From contig CAITZM010000115.1 in NCBI GenBank assembly GCA_903896925.1, positions 105,663-169,662 on the forward strand: 64,000 nt of DNA, in the 5' to 3' direction. Shown here one piece after another: positions 51,088 to 59,327 of the stretch. Position 1 is the first letter of the stretch; every line of letters starts with the position of its first letter. Source of the DNA: an uncultured Lentisphaerota bacterium. Lineage in GTDB: Bacteria > Verrucomicrobiota > Kiritimatiellia > CAIQIC01. The notes below the pieces were generated by a model, which was not told the DNA's origin, did not search any database, and worked only from the letters and a program-made list of their open reading frames with translations. Position numbers and translations under genes: made by a program.

Positions 51088-51762
51088 TCAGCTGGTGCCG
51101 TGTTCGTGGGTCCAACGGATGGCGAACTGGAGCAACTCGCCACTGGAACCCAGCTTGAGCTTCAGCTTGAGGTTGGCCCGGTGGGTCTCGACCGTCTTGA
51201 CGCTGATATGGAGCCGGCCGGCGATCTGTTGCGAGCCGTAGCCTTGGCCGAGGAGCAGCAACACATCGAGTTCGCGGTCGCTCAGGGCCGCCACCGGCGA
51301 AGGCGTGGCGGCGCGCGCCCGCCCGCTGACCTTGTCCAGAATGCCGGCCACAATCTTGTCGCTGACGAAGACGCCGCCGCCGAGGATGTGGCGGATGGCA
51401 TCGAGCACCTTGTGCGAGGCCTCGCGTTTCATGATGTAGCCGCGGGCACCGGCCCGCAACGCGCGCTCGGCATAGAGCGACTCGTCGTGCATCGAAAGCA
51501 CCAGGATCAGCAGCTCGGGCGCGCGCGCCTTGAAGTCCTTGATCAGTTCCAGCCCGCTCTGGTCCTTGAGCGAGATGTCCACCACCGCCAGATCGGGCCG
51601 CGCGGTGTCCAAGATCGCCAGCGCGCCGGCGCAATCCTCCGCCTCGCCGCAGACCAGCAGGTCAGACTGCTCGTTGACGAGTTGCGCGATGCCTTCCCGC
51701 AGCAGCGGATGGTCGTCCACCAGCAGGACCCGCTTCTTTCCGTTGGGCTGCTTGTCGGTCAT
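51088..51762 (-). CDS. NarL/LuxR-family response regulator
   Basis: 224 aa. Receiver domain at 10-125 with D16-D17 and phospho-acceptor D62 (VVDISLKD), LVLSMHDESLYAERALRAG and GYIMKREAS. The C-terminal LuxR helix-turn-helix is ALSDRELDVLLLLGQGYGSQQIAGRL-type sequence ending ISVKTVETHRANLK, so this one is a DNA-binding regulator. Its ATG overlaps the kinase stop by 4 nt, making it the cognate partner of the CHASE3 kinase. Long stretches are identical with the receiver of the REC-GT2 fusion (for example LVLSMH and YAERALRAGA), so both probably accept phosphate from the same kinase. Confidence 0.93.
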   Translation of the reverse strand: MTDKQPNGKKRVLLVDDHPLLREGIAQLVNEQSDLLVCGEAEDCAGALAILDTARPDLAVVDISLKDQSGLELIKDFKARAPELLILVLSMHDESLYAERALRAGARGYIMKREASHKVLDAIRHILGGGVFVSDKIVAGILDKVSGRARAATPSPVAALSDRELDVLLLLGQGYGSQQIAGRLHISVKTVETHRANLKLKLKLGSSGELLQFAIRWTHEHGTS

Positions 51763-53048
51763 GATGCCGCCTGCGTCATGACAAACACGTTGCGAGGCAG
51801 AACGCAGCACACGACCGTCCCGCCCTCCGTGCCGTGGCGGACCACGAGCGTGGCTCCGAGCGTGTGGGCGCGATAATTCATGATCTCGAGGCCCAACCCC
51901 TTCTTTGGGAGCCGGGCCGGCAAACCACAGCCATCGTCGGTGACGGTCAGAGTGACGGTTGGCTCATCGGACTCCAGCCGGATGGTGATGGCGGCCGGGT
52001 GGGCGTGCCGGATGGCATTCTGGACCGCTTCCTGGGCGATCCGATAGAGATGCGTCGCCGCCATCTGGTCAGGGATCAATACCGGTTCAGGACATTCAAA
52101 CCGGCACGCCAGTTCGTCTGACAGATGCACCCCGTTGACCAGTTCCTGCAAGGCCACCATCAGGCCGGACGGCTCATTGGCCACGGGGTACAGGCCGTGC
52201 GTCACGCGCCGCGTCTGCTCGATGCCCTCGTTGATCAAGCCGGTGATGCGCACCGCCTCGGACGCCTCGGGGGCGGCACGGGCCGACAGCTTCTGCTGGA
52301 GGCTGCGGCATAACAGCGCAATGCCGGTCAGGTGCTGGCACACGCCGTCGTGCAGATCCTGACCGATGCGCCGCTGCTCGCGCTCGCTGATTTCCAGCAC
52401 CTCCCGCTCCATCCGCTCGCGGTGCGCCACGTCCTCCTTGAGGATCACCGTGCTGAACGCGGCCAGCAGGACGGCGAACAGGCTGCCCAGGCCGATCACC
52501 AAGGTCACCCGGCGGGCCAGGATATTCGCGGCCTGATCGCGCTCGGCGAGCAGTTCGTTCTCCATTTTCTGCATCCCGTCCACCACGCGGCGGATTTCGT
52601 CCATCATGGCCTTGCCGGCCGCGGTGGGGGCGAGCGCCGCATAGCGGCCTGCAGTTTTTTGGAGTTCCACCGCTCTTTTGAGCCGTGCCAACCGATCATG
52701 GGCCAGCCGTTCAAAATCGGCCAGGCGTTGCCGGAGACGCGCATCCATGATCAGCGCGTGCAATTGAACGAAATCCTCATCCACATCGTGGAGGGAATGC
52801 TCATATTGCGCGAAATACTGGCTCTCGCCCGTGAGGATGAAGCCGCGGGCCTCGCTTTCCACGCCTGCGAGGTCGCCCATCGTCGCCTCGAGCGTAGTCA
52901 TGATGCGATGGGTTTGGGTCACAATGGCGGTGGAATGGATAAATTCACGGATGCCGAGATAGGAAACCACGCCGATGAAGATCAAGATCACCAAGCCCAT
53001 CGAGAAACCGAGGGCGATCTTCCTGCTAAGAGTGACTTCGATTTTCAT
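51759..53048 (-). CDS. Sensor histidine kinase with CHASE3 domain
   Basis: 429 aa. Membrane helix 1 (about 9-32), a periplasmic helical CHASE3-type domain (about 35-178, ESEARGFILTGESQYFAQYEHS), membrane helix 2 (about 180-203), a HisKA_3 dimerisation domain with the phosphorylated His233 (RRIGQDLHDGVCQHLTGIA), and an ATPase domain with NAIRHAHP (N box), DDGCGLP and KGLGLEIMNYRA (G box). It is a NarX/DegS-class kinase. It heads the unit that includes the LuxR regulator and the REC-GT2 enzyme. The ATG at 53048 gives a proper inner-membrane N-terminus. Confidence 0.93.
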   Translation of the reverse strand: MKIEVTLSRKIALGFSMGLVILIFIGVVSYLGIREFIHSTAIVTQTHRIMTTLEATMGDLAGVESEARGFILTGESQYFAQYEHSLHDVDEDFVQLHALIMDARLRQRLADFERLAHDRLARLKRAVELQKTAGRYAALAPTAAGKAMMDEIRRVVDGMQKMENELLAERDQAANILARRVTLVIGLGSLFAVLLAAFSTVILKEDVAHRERMEREVLEISEREQRRIGQDLHDGVCQHLTGIALLCRSLQQKLSARAAPEASEAVRITGLINEGIEQTRRVTHGLYPVANEPSGLMVALQELVNGVHLSDELACRFECPEPVLIPDQMAATHLYRIAQEAVQNAIRHAHPAAITIRLESDEPTVTLTVTDDGCGLPARLPKKGLGLEIMNYRAHTLGATLVVRHGTEGGTVVCCVLPRNVFVMTQAAS

Positions 53049-53432
53049 GCGCGCAGCTTTCCCAGCCTGCCGACGGCTCGCGCATGGCGGGGACAAAAAT
53101 TAGCCTAGCAACGCCACCTTGGAAAGCAATGCTTTCTTGCGCTTTCTTGTGCGCTAGGACTTTGCTCCTACCGGGCCTCGGGGAAATCCCTGAGCCACGG
53201 AGAGGGTTGGTGCCGATGGCACCTTGCCCCGGAAACTTCTACGCTGCTGTCTGTGGCCAAGCTGACCTGAGCCGCAACCTTGCGCGCCGCCGGGCGGCTT
53301 TGGCGCTGACTCAAACGGGTGAGGAGCTGAGAGCATGTCGCGCAGGCAAGCCTTCGTGGAGCAGTTCAGGGTCACCAACCCCGCGGGCTTGGATTGGCAC
53401 CTTTTTCACCTGCATTCAAGGAGCGGCTGCCT
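53049..53432. other. Gap upstream of kinase gene with repeat copy B
   Basis: Contains minus-strand promoter-like TTGCTAGGCTAATTTT near 53094-53110 for the kinase unit, the repeat copy at 53157-53246, and no credible gene. Confidence 0.45.
53157..53246 (+). repeat. Dispersed repeat of about 90 bp, copy B
   Basis: Holds GGGCCTCGGGGAAATCCC at 53173-53190. Inverted relative to copy A at 50891-50982, so the two copies bracket the kinase and response-regulator genes. Confidence 0.6.
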
Positions 53433-53978
53433 ATGAAAGCGCAAACGTGCCTGCTGTTGCTACTGGGCGGCCTCGCCACGTGCGACGCCACGGCCCGACT
53501 CGGCGAGACGGAAGAACAGAGCCGCCGGCGCTACGGGGAACCACTGCAGCCCGGCGACGATCATTTTCGCGCACAGCCCGTGCTCAAAAGCGCCGTCACC
53601 CGGACGTACAGCTATCGGGGCTGGTGGATCCGGCCCGCTTTTGTGGATGGGCGGACCGTCCGGCTCACCTACACCAAGATCGAGGGGCGGGGTCTCAATC
53701 CCGCCATTCAGGCGGAAGAGCTCGACACCCTGCTCAAGGATGAAGCCGGCCAGGGAACGTGGCGCAAGCAAACAGTTGCAACTGCGGACGCAGGGCAAGG
53801 GCCGGTGGGGTACAGACTGCAAGGCTTAGACTTCATCAACACCAACGGGAACCATGCGCGGCTGGAAGTCGGACATACGGTGGTCACGTTCGAAACGCCT
53901 GCGGCCCCGTCCCTCGAACTGCACGCGTTGGCAAAGGAACGGCAGGCCAAGGCCAACAGCCCGCGCCGTGGCAATTAA
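53433..53978 (+). CDS. Secreted protein of unknown function
   Basis: 181 aa with a signal peptide (about 1-21, ending CDATA). The mature part starts RLGETEEQSRRRYGEP, a motif I have an impression of seeing in small exported PVC proteins but cannot assign. The rest looks like a small beta-rich domain (TRTYSYRGWWIRPAFVDGR, VRLTYTKIEGRG) with a Trp/Lys-rich middle and a basic tail. AAGGAG lies 9 nt upstream of the ATG. It stands alone with a terminator-like hairpin about 330 nt downstream. Confidence 0.65.
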   Translation: MKAQTCLLLLLGGLATCDATARLGETEEQSRRRYGEPLQPGDDHFRAQPVLKSAVTRTYSYRGWWIRPAFVDGRTVRLTYTKIEGRGLNPAIQAEELDTLLKDEAGQGTWRKQTVATADAGQGPVGYRLQGLDFINTNGNHARLEVGHTVVTFETPAAPSLELHALAKERQAKANSPRRGN

Positions 53979-54497
53979 TCTTCACCTGGAAGCACCCCGC
54001 TGCTCCCACTCTCGATAAATGCGCGTTTGGCTTCGTCTGCGGCTTCGCCCTGGTGAACGGGTTCGTGTTCACGCTCACCCGGCTGGGTTGGCCGCGCTCC
54101 ATCTGTGTGTCTGTTTGCCTCTTTGGAGGCTGGGCCGCGGCGCTGGGCGTGAGCCTCGTACTGTTTCTGCGCTGACAGGGTGTGCTGCTGGGCAACCAAC
54201 AGCATTCCAATTGAAGATTGACGCCGCCGCGGCACCCTGCAGGCAATCTTCGGTTGTTAGTCTCGCAAGGCTCGGTTGCCGACGTGCATAAAGGCCGCTC
54301 GTAGAAGCGGCGTCCCGCCGCTTTTCTTGGACGATACACTTCCTCAAATCGGAAATCGTAAATCTTCAATCGTAAATGGAATGGTGGCGGTCCGCCGCTG
54401 CCACGGAGCAGGTCAGCGCCGGAGCCCGGCAGCGGCTGCGCCGGGCGCAGCCTGAAATCTATGGATTTCCCGCCGGCTTCGGCTATGATGCGCGGCG
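53979..54497. other. Interval with possible small membrane ORF
   Basis: The frame from about 53981 to the stop at 54173-54175 reads two hydrophobic stretches (GFVCGFALVNGFVF and VSVCLFGGWAAALGVSLVLF), like a two-helix membrane peptide of about 60 aa. It lacks an ATG and a ribosome site (a GTG at 54051 would give only the second half). It may be a decayed gene. Later sequence holds a terminator and short AATCGTAAATC direct repeats near 54351-54377. Confidence 0.35.
54305..54328 (+). terminator. Intrinsic terminator
   Basis: AAGCGGCG, TCC loop, CGCCGCTT (54305-54323) followed by TTCTT. Confidence 0.6.
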
Positions 54498-54686
54498 TTG
54501 AAAATCGTCTACTATTTCTTCCGCGTCCTGAGCTATGCGGCGGGCACGGGCGCCCTGCTCTGTTACATGGGCGGGCCGGCGCTGAGCAAGTGGATGATTT
54601 GCCTGGTGGGTGTATCTTTCGCCTGCTTTACGCTCGCGATGCTGATGATGGTCTGGCTGCGGCTGCGCCGACGCCGCGAGGACTGA
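54498..54686 (+). CDS. Two-helix small membrane protein
   Basis: 62 aa, TTG start. Two membrane helices (about 7-27 and 30-53) and an Arg-rich C-terminus (RLRRRRED) that would be cytoplasmic by the positive-inside rule. It lies 3 nt ahead of the zinc-ribbon gene and is probably the first gene of the zinc-ribbon, LemA, HtpX run. A TATGAT box at 54484-54489 ends 8 nt before the TTG, so the mRNA could be nearly leaderless. No function recognised. Confidence 0.55.
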   Translation: MKIVYYFFRVLSYAAGTGALLCYMGGPALSKWMICLVGVSFACFTLAMLMMVWLRLRRRRED

Positions 54687-54689
54687 CCG

Positions 54690-55091
54690 ATGCACTGCCC
54701 CGCATGCAACCAGGCGATGCTGATCCTCGAATACAAGGGGATCGAGCTGGATCACTGCCAGGGCTGCGGCGGCGTGTGGCTGGATGCCGGCGAACTGGGC
54801 CTGCTGCTGCACGGCGTGCCGGAGGCGCCGGAAGGCCTCGCGCTCGCCGGGGCGCGGCCGGGCGCGCGGCGCTGCCCGCGCTGCCCGCGGAAGATGGACG
54901 TGGGCCGTTTCCCGGCCTCGACGGTCGAGGTCGATGTCTGTCCCGCGCGCCACGGGCTGTGGCTCGACCGCGGCGAACTGCTCACGCTGGCGGGCGAACG
55001 GGCCGGCGGGCCGGCGGCCGATGCGGTCGTCCGGCACCTGCGGGAACTTTTTGGTGAAGAACAAAACCAGACGAAGGAGAAGAAGACATGA
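54690..55091 (+). CDS. Tandem TFIIB-type zinc-ribbon protein
   Basis: 133 aa with two zf-TFIIB-like units. The first is CPAC (residues 3-6) with CQGCGGVWLDAGEL. The second is CPRCPRKM with VDVCPARHGLWLDRGEL, in which one Cys of the second knuckle is replaced by Arg-His. Each unit binds zinc; such proteins are often near membrane-stress or protease genes. The C-terminus is charged. GAGG precedes the ATG, and the stop overlaps lemA by 4 nt, so the two are coupled. Confidence 0.8.
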   Translation: MHCPACNQAMLILEYKGIELDHCQGCGGVWLDAGELGLLLHGVPEAPEGLALAGARPGARRCPRCPRKMDVGRFPASTVEVDVCPARHGLWLDRGELLTLAGERAGGPAADAVVRHLRELFGEEQNQTKEKKT

Positions 55092-55642
55092 TGCCGTTAT
55101 TGATTCTGTTGGGTGTGATCGTGGTGCTGGTGCTGTGGTTCGTCGGTGCCTACAACGGGCTGGTCAACGCCCGCAACCAGGTGAAGAACGCCTGGGCGCA
55201 GATCGACGTGCAGCTCAAGCGCCGGCACGACCTGATCCCGAACCTGGTCGAGACCGCCAAGGGCTATGTGGCGCACGAGCGCGGGACGCTGGAGGCGGTG
55301 ACGCAGGCGCGCGCCGCGGCGATGCAGGCGCAGGGCGCGGGCCAGGCGGCGCAGGCCGAAGGGCTGCTCGGCTCGGCCTTGAGCAAGTTCTTCGCCGTCG
55401 CCGAGGCCTATCCCGATCTCAAGGCCAACACGAACTTCCTCGCCATCCAGGAGGAGCTGTCCTCGACGGAGAACAAGATCGGCTTCGCGCGCCAGTTCTA
55501 TAACGACAGCGTGATGGTCTACAATACCAAGGTCCAGTCCATCCCGACCAACATCGTCGCGGGCGTCGGCCATTTCGAGAAGGCGGAGTTCTTCGAACTG
55601 CAGGACGCCACGCAGCGCGAAGTGCCGCAGGTCAAATTCTAA
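55088..55642 (+). CDS. lemA: LemA family protein
   Basis: 184 aa. An N-terminal membrane helix (about 3-22) is followed by a long four-helix domain: YNGLVNARNQVKNAWAQIDVQLKRR-type start, HDLIPNLVETAKGY, FFAVAEAYPDLKAN, EELSSTENKIGFARQFYND. These are the LemA signatures. LemA proteins are membrane-tethered helical proteins of unclear function, frequently next to an HtpX-type protease as here. GGAG stands upstream of the ATG. Confidence 0.93.
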   Translation: MMPLLILLGVIVVLVLWFVGAYNGLVNARNQVKNAWAQIDVQLKRRHDLIPNLVETAKGYVAHERGTLEAVTQARAAAMQAQGAGQAAQAEGLLGSALSKFFAVAEAYPDLKANTNFLAIQEELSSTENKIGFARQFYNDSVMVYNTKVQSIPTNIVAGVGHFEKAEFFELQDATQREVPQVKF

Positions 55643-55782
55643 GCACATGGAGCATGGGGCATGGTGGCGGATTGATGTGCAGAGTTTTCAAACGGCTTTG
55701 CCCGTCATCCTCCATCCGCCCCTAACCCTCGGCCCTGCCCCATGAACCATCCACCCTTTGCCATGCACCATTTCCTCCTCCC
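55643..55782. other. Short-word repeat interval
   Basis: 140 nt of repeated words such as CATGG, CCATCC and CCATGCACCAT between lemA and the protease gene; no gene or clear promoter. Confidence 0.4.
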
Positions 55783-57054
55783 ATGTGGGAACTGATCCAA
55801 TCCAACCGGCGCAAGTCCGCGCTGCTGATCGTCATCATGGCCCTCGTGCTGGCGGGGCTCGGGCTGTCCATCGGCTGGAGCATCGCGGGCGAGGGCGGCG
55901 GTTTCTTTGGCGTCGCGGTGGCCATGATCATCTGGATCGTGATGCTGCTGGTCAACCTCGCGGCGGGGGAAAACATCCTGCTCGCCGCCGCCGGCGGACG
56001 CGAGATAGCCCACGCCGACGCGCCACAGCTGTTCAACGTCGTCGAGGAGATGAAGATCGCCGCCGGCCTGACGGCGATGCCCAAGGTCTACATCATCGAC
56101 AGCCCCGCGCCCAACGCCTTCGCCGTCGGCCTCAAGGCGGACCGCGCGGCGGTCGCGGTGACCAGCGGCCTGCTCGCGCGGCTGACGCGCGACGAGCTGC
56201 AGGGCGTCGTGGCCCACGAACTCGGCCACATCAAGAACCGCGACACGATGTTCATGACGCTCGCCGGCGTCACCATGGGCGCGGTGATCCTGATCGCCGA
56301 CCTCTACGTGAACGGTCTGCGCTTCGGCGGCGGCCGCTCGCGCGATTCGAACGAGCGCGGCGGCGGCCAGGGCGCGGCCATCATGATGGTGATCGCGCTG
56401 GTCCTCGCGATTCTCGCGCCGATCCTCGCGCAGTTGCTCTACTTCGCCTGCTCGCGCCGGCGCGAATACCTGGCCGACGCCTCCAGCGCCCAGTTCACGC
56501 GCTACCCCGCGGGGCTCGCCTCCGCGCTCGTGAAGATCTCCGGCGCGCAGGCCGGCAAGCTTGAGGTCAGCCGCGCACTCGCGCCGATGTTCATCGTCAA
56601 CCCGCTCGCCGCCGCGTCCGAGTCTTCGAGCATCTTCTCCACGCATCCGCCCACCACCGACCGCATCCGCGTGCTGCGCGCCCTGACCGGCGACGTCTCG
56701 CTCGCCGCCTACGAGGCCGCGTTCCAGCAGACACACAACGGCGCGGGCGTGCTGCGCGCCGCCAGCATGCAGGGCGTGACGCCCATCGAGGCGCGCGCCG
56801 CCGCGCCGTCCGCCGCCGTGCCCGAACCGCCGGTCCTGCCCGGCGCGCCGGCTATGGCCGCGCCCGCCTTGCCTGCCGCAGCCCAGCAGTGGCGCGCCGC
56901 GCAACATCTGGTCCAGCTCAGCGCCGGCTACACCACGATCGCCTGCGCCTGCGGCGTGAACCTCAAGGTGCCGCAGCACTACGGCCTTCCCTTCGTCGAG
57001 TGCCCCAAGTGCCACCAGCAACACCCGCTGCCCCCGGACGGCGGGCAACCGTGA
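55783..57054 (+). CDS. htpX: HtpX-like M48 zinc metalloprotease with C-terminal zinc-ribbon-like tail
   Basis: 423 aa. Two N-terminal membrane helices (about 10-32, 40-62), then the M48 domain with HELGH (residues 145-149, zinc-binding) and the third ligand in REYLADASS. Further membrane helices lie at about 160-180 and 198-222. The family is a membrane quality-control protease. After the usual domain (ending near 315) there is a Pro/Ala-rich linker and a C-terminal segment CACGVNLKVP with VECPKCHQQHPLPP, a Cys-x-Cys and CxxC pair that could form a zinc ribbon. That tail is not in E. coli HtpX (293 aa). It follows lemA, as in many bacteria. Confidence 0.9.
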   Translation: MWELIQSNRRKSALLIVIMALVLAGLGLSIGWSIAGEGGGFFGVAVAMIIWIVMLLVNLAAGENILLAAAGGREIAHADAPQLFNVVEEMKIAAGLTAMPKVYIIDSPAPNAFAVGLKADRAAVAVTSGLLARLTRDELQGVVAHELGHIKNRDTMFMTLAGVTMGAVILIADLYVNGLRFGGGRSRDSNERGGGQGAAIMMVIALVLAILAPILAQLLYFACSRRREYLADASSAQFTRYPAGLASALVKISGAQAGKLEVSRALAPMFIVNPLAAASESSSIFSTHPPTTDRIRVLRALTGDVSLAAYEAAFQQTHNGAGVLRAASMQGVTPIEARAAAPSAAVPEPPVLPGAPAMAAPALPAAAQQWRAAQHLVQLSAGYTTIACACGVNLKVPQHYGLPFVECPKCHQQHPLPPDGGQP

Positions 57055-57069
57055 CTTGCAGAAGAATTT

Positions 57070-57267
57070 ATGAACTTGCGCAGCAACAGACGCAGCAGCC
57101 CGCCCTCGCGCGAAGTGCGCCCTGCTTCGCCGGCCACAGGCTCAAAGCAAGTGGCGCAACAAAAATCTCGTTTTGGTTTTCCGGTGGAGTTGTATAGCGA
57201 CAAGCAAATTGCCGAGTTCGACCGCATTGATGAAGAATTAAAACGTCACCTGCAAGGCAAACAATAA
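57070..57267 (+). CDS. Small basic protein preceding pyrC
   Basis: 65 aa. Residues 1-32 are basic and disordered-looking; residues 33-65 (FGFPVELYSDKQIAEFDRID, then EELKRHLQG) look helical and conserved. The stop TAA overlaps the pyrC ATG (TAATG at 57265-57269), which supports a real, coupled gene. AGAAG lies upstream. Family unknown; a regulatory or adaptor peptide for dihydroorotase is only a guess. Confidence 0.5.
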   Translation: MNLRSNRRSSPPSREVRPASPATGSKQVAQQKSRFGFPVELYSDKQIAEFDRIDEELKRHLQGKQ

Positions 57268-58565
57268 TGAAGTCTCTGCTTATCAAGAACGCCCGCCTGC
57301 TCGATCCCGTCACAGGCGCGGAAACCGCCGGCGACCTGCTCATTGTCGATGGGCGCATCGCTCCATCCACCATGGCCCATCCACCCTCTCTTCCCGTCCT
57401 CGACGCCACCGGCCTCGTCGTCGCACCAGGACTGATCGACCTGCACGTCCACCTGCGCGAGCCCGGCGGCGAAGCGGCGGAAACCATCGAGACCGGCTCC
57501 CGCGCCGCGGCGCGCGGCGGCTTCACCGCCGTCGTCGCCATGCCGAACACCACGCCCTCCCACGCGACACCGGAAGTCATCAAACTCGTCCTGCAACGCG
57601 GCGCGGCAGCCGGGCTGACGCGCGTGCTGCCTTCGGGCTGCGTGACGAAGGACCGCAAGGGCGCGGAACTGGCCGACCTGGCGGCCCTTGCGGCCGCCGG
57701 CGCCGCCGCGTTCACCGATGACGGCGGGGTGATCCCGCACGCCGCGCTGCTGGAACAGGCGCTGCACGCCAGCCGGCGCCTCGGACTGGTGTTGATGGAA
57801 CACGCCGAGGATCACGCGCTGGAAAAAGCCGGCGTGATGCATGCGGGCCCGCACGCCCTGCGCTGCAACCTGCCCGGCGTCCCCTCGGAGGCCGAGGCCA
57901 AGATCGTCGCGCGCGACATCGCGCTGGCCGAGGCCACCGGCGCCGCGATCCACATCCAGCATGTCTCCGCGGCTGAGAGCGTCGACCTGATCCGGGCCGG
58001 GCGGGCGCGTGGCGTCCGCGTCACCGGCGAGGTCACGCCGCACCACCTCGCGCTGACCGATGCCGAGGTGCAGCCCGACAATCCGGGCGCCTACAAGATG
58101 AATCCCCCGCTGCGCTCCGCTGCCGACCGCGCCGCGCTGATCGCAGGGCTGTGCGACGGCACGCTGACGAGCCTGGCCACCGACCATGCGCCGCATACGG
58201 CCGAGGCCAAGGCGCGCGGTTTCCTGCATGCGCCGTCCGGCATCATCGGCCTCGAAACCGCCGTCGGCGTCACCTACACCGAGCTGGTCAAGAAGAACCG
58301 GATGGACCTGCTCGCATGGCTGCGCCTCTGGACCACCGGCCCCGCGGCCGTGCTCGGCCTGCCGCCGCCGGGCCTCGCGGCCGGCGCCGTGGCCGACCTC
58401 GTGCTGCTCGATTTGAATACGGACTGGACCGTGAATCCGGCGGAGTTCGCGACGAAGAGCCGCAACACGCCTTTCGGCGGCTGGCAATTGACCGGCCGCG
58501 CCGCCGCCACCGTGCTCGGCGGCAAAATCACCTGGCTCGCCGACGCCGAACGACTGAAAGAATGA
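57267..58565 (+). CDS. pyrC: Dihydroorotase
   Basis: 432 aa, class I dihydroorotase of pyrimidine synthesis (carbamoyl-aspartate to dihydroorotate). Metal and substrate motifs: APGLIDLHVHLREPG near residue 52, MPNTTPSH, FTDDGG, HAEDHAL, HIQHVSA, VTPHHLALTD, and SLATDHAPHT with the catalytic Asp. Length is normal for the class. The start is coupled to the preceding small gene. There is no pyrB in view, although pyrBC pairing is common. Its 3' end abuts a relic of the cysteine-protein family that fills the next 3 kb. Confidence 0.95.
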   Translation: MKSLLIKNARLLDPVTGAETAGDLLIVDGRIAPSTMAHPPSLPVLDATGLVVAPGLIDLHVHLREPGGEAAETIETGSRAAARGGFTAVVAMPNTTPSHATPEVIKLVLQRGAAAGLTRVLPSGCVTKDRKGAELADLAALAAAGAAAFTDDGGVIPHAALLEQALHASRRLGLVLMEHAEDHALEKAGVMHAGPHALRCNLPGVPSEAEAKIVARDIALAEATGAAIHIQHVSAAESVDLIRAGRARGVRVTGEVTPHHLALTDAEVQPDNPGAYKMNPPLRSAADRAALIAGLCDGTLTSLATDHAPHTAEAKARGFLHAPSGIIGLETAVGVTYTELVKKNRMDLLAWLRLWTTGPAAVLGLPPPGLAAGAVADLVLLDLNTDWTVNPAEFATKSRNTPFGGWQLTGRAAATVLGGKITWLADAERLKE

Positions 58566-58600
58566 TGTGCGAAAGCCGATCCGACTGATCTGTCCGATCC

Positions 58601-58666
58601 AAGGAAACGCCGCTGCAGGAAACCCTCGCCAAGCTGGAAACGCTGTTGGGCGAAAAAGCCACGTGA
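58601..58666 (+). pseudogene. C-terminal relic of a fourth cysteine-protein paralogue
   Basis: 22 codons including the stop read KETPLQETLAKLETLLGEK and then Ala-Thr. This matches the ends of the three paralogues downstream (METPLKEKLGELEKLLGEK in the first). Nothing upstream of it belongs to the gene. It is therefore the surviving tail of a fourth copy, cut where pyrC now ends. Confidence 0.7.
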
Positions 58667-58688
58667 ACAACAAGACACGGGAGCGCGT

Positions 58689-59324
58689 ATGCCTTTCATG
58701 GGTTGGTTGATCCTGCTGGCGGTCTTTGTGACCGGCGCCTGGCTGTGTGCGGGCGCGATGAGCAGCCGGCCGGCCGGCAGTTCGGGGACCAATCAACCCG
58801 TCAACGCCGCGGTGCGGAGCCGCGACATGAAAGCGTTGAACCGCCAGCAACTTCAAAAAATGCTGCGCCACATCGCCACCGCCAGACCGCCCGCACCGAA
58901 GATGGGCGCGATGTGCTACGACATGGGGCCGCCGCCCAACCGGGCCGAGTACGTCTGTCCCACCTGCGGCGAAAAAACACTCTACACCCAGCAGCAGGCC
59001 TACCGCGTAAGCTGGGAAGTGGAAAGCTGCCGGCGGTTGCTGAAGGAAATCCCGGGCGGCGCCGTCACGCTGGACGAATCCGCCTGGTGCCGCAAGTGTC
59101 AGCCGGACGTCAAGGAGCCGGCGCTCGCCTTGCGGCTGCGCTTCGATGACGGCACCACGCGTACCGTGGAGCAGGTGAATCCCGAGCAGTTGCGCCTGCT
59201 GCGCGATTTCTTCGCGGGCAAGCTGGCGGTCAAAGGCGTGGAGGACATGGAAACGCCTCTGAAGGAAAAGCTCGGCGAGCTGGAAAAACTGCTCGGCGAA
59301 AAGGCGAACCCGCCGAAGGAGTGA
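58689..59324 (+). CDS. Membrane-anchored cysteine-rich protein, paralogue 1
   Basis: 211 aa. One N-terminal membrane helix (about 5-22, ending WLCAG). Then a helical segment (LNRQQLQKMLRHIATA), PKMGAMCY, two CxxC knuckles (CPTCGEKT near 97 and CRKCQPD near 138), an FDDGT strand and a C-terminal helix (LGELEKLLGE). The Cys pairs suggest a zinc ribbon or a redox/metal site. I do not know the family. It shares over half its residues with paralogue 2 and less with paralogue 3. GGGAG lies 6 nt before the ATG. First intact gene of the radical SAM cluster. Confidence 0.75.
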   Translation: MPFMGWLILLAVFVTGAWLCAGAMSSRPAGSSGTNQPVNAAVRSRDMKALNRQQLQKMLRHIATARPPAPKMGAMCYDMGPPPNRAEYVCPTCGEKTLYTQQQAYRVSWEVESCRRLLKEIPGGAVTLDESAWCRKCQPDVKEPALALRLRFDDGTTRTVEQVNPEQLRLLRDFFAGKLAVKGVEDMETPLKEKLGELEKLLGEKANPPKE

Positions 59325-59327
59325 ACG

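Noticed and set aside
53157..53246. Short peptide similarity between repeats A and B in one frame
   Set aside because: The shared LGEIPE-type peptide is explained by DNA repeat identity; no start codon or ribosome site supports a gene in either copy.
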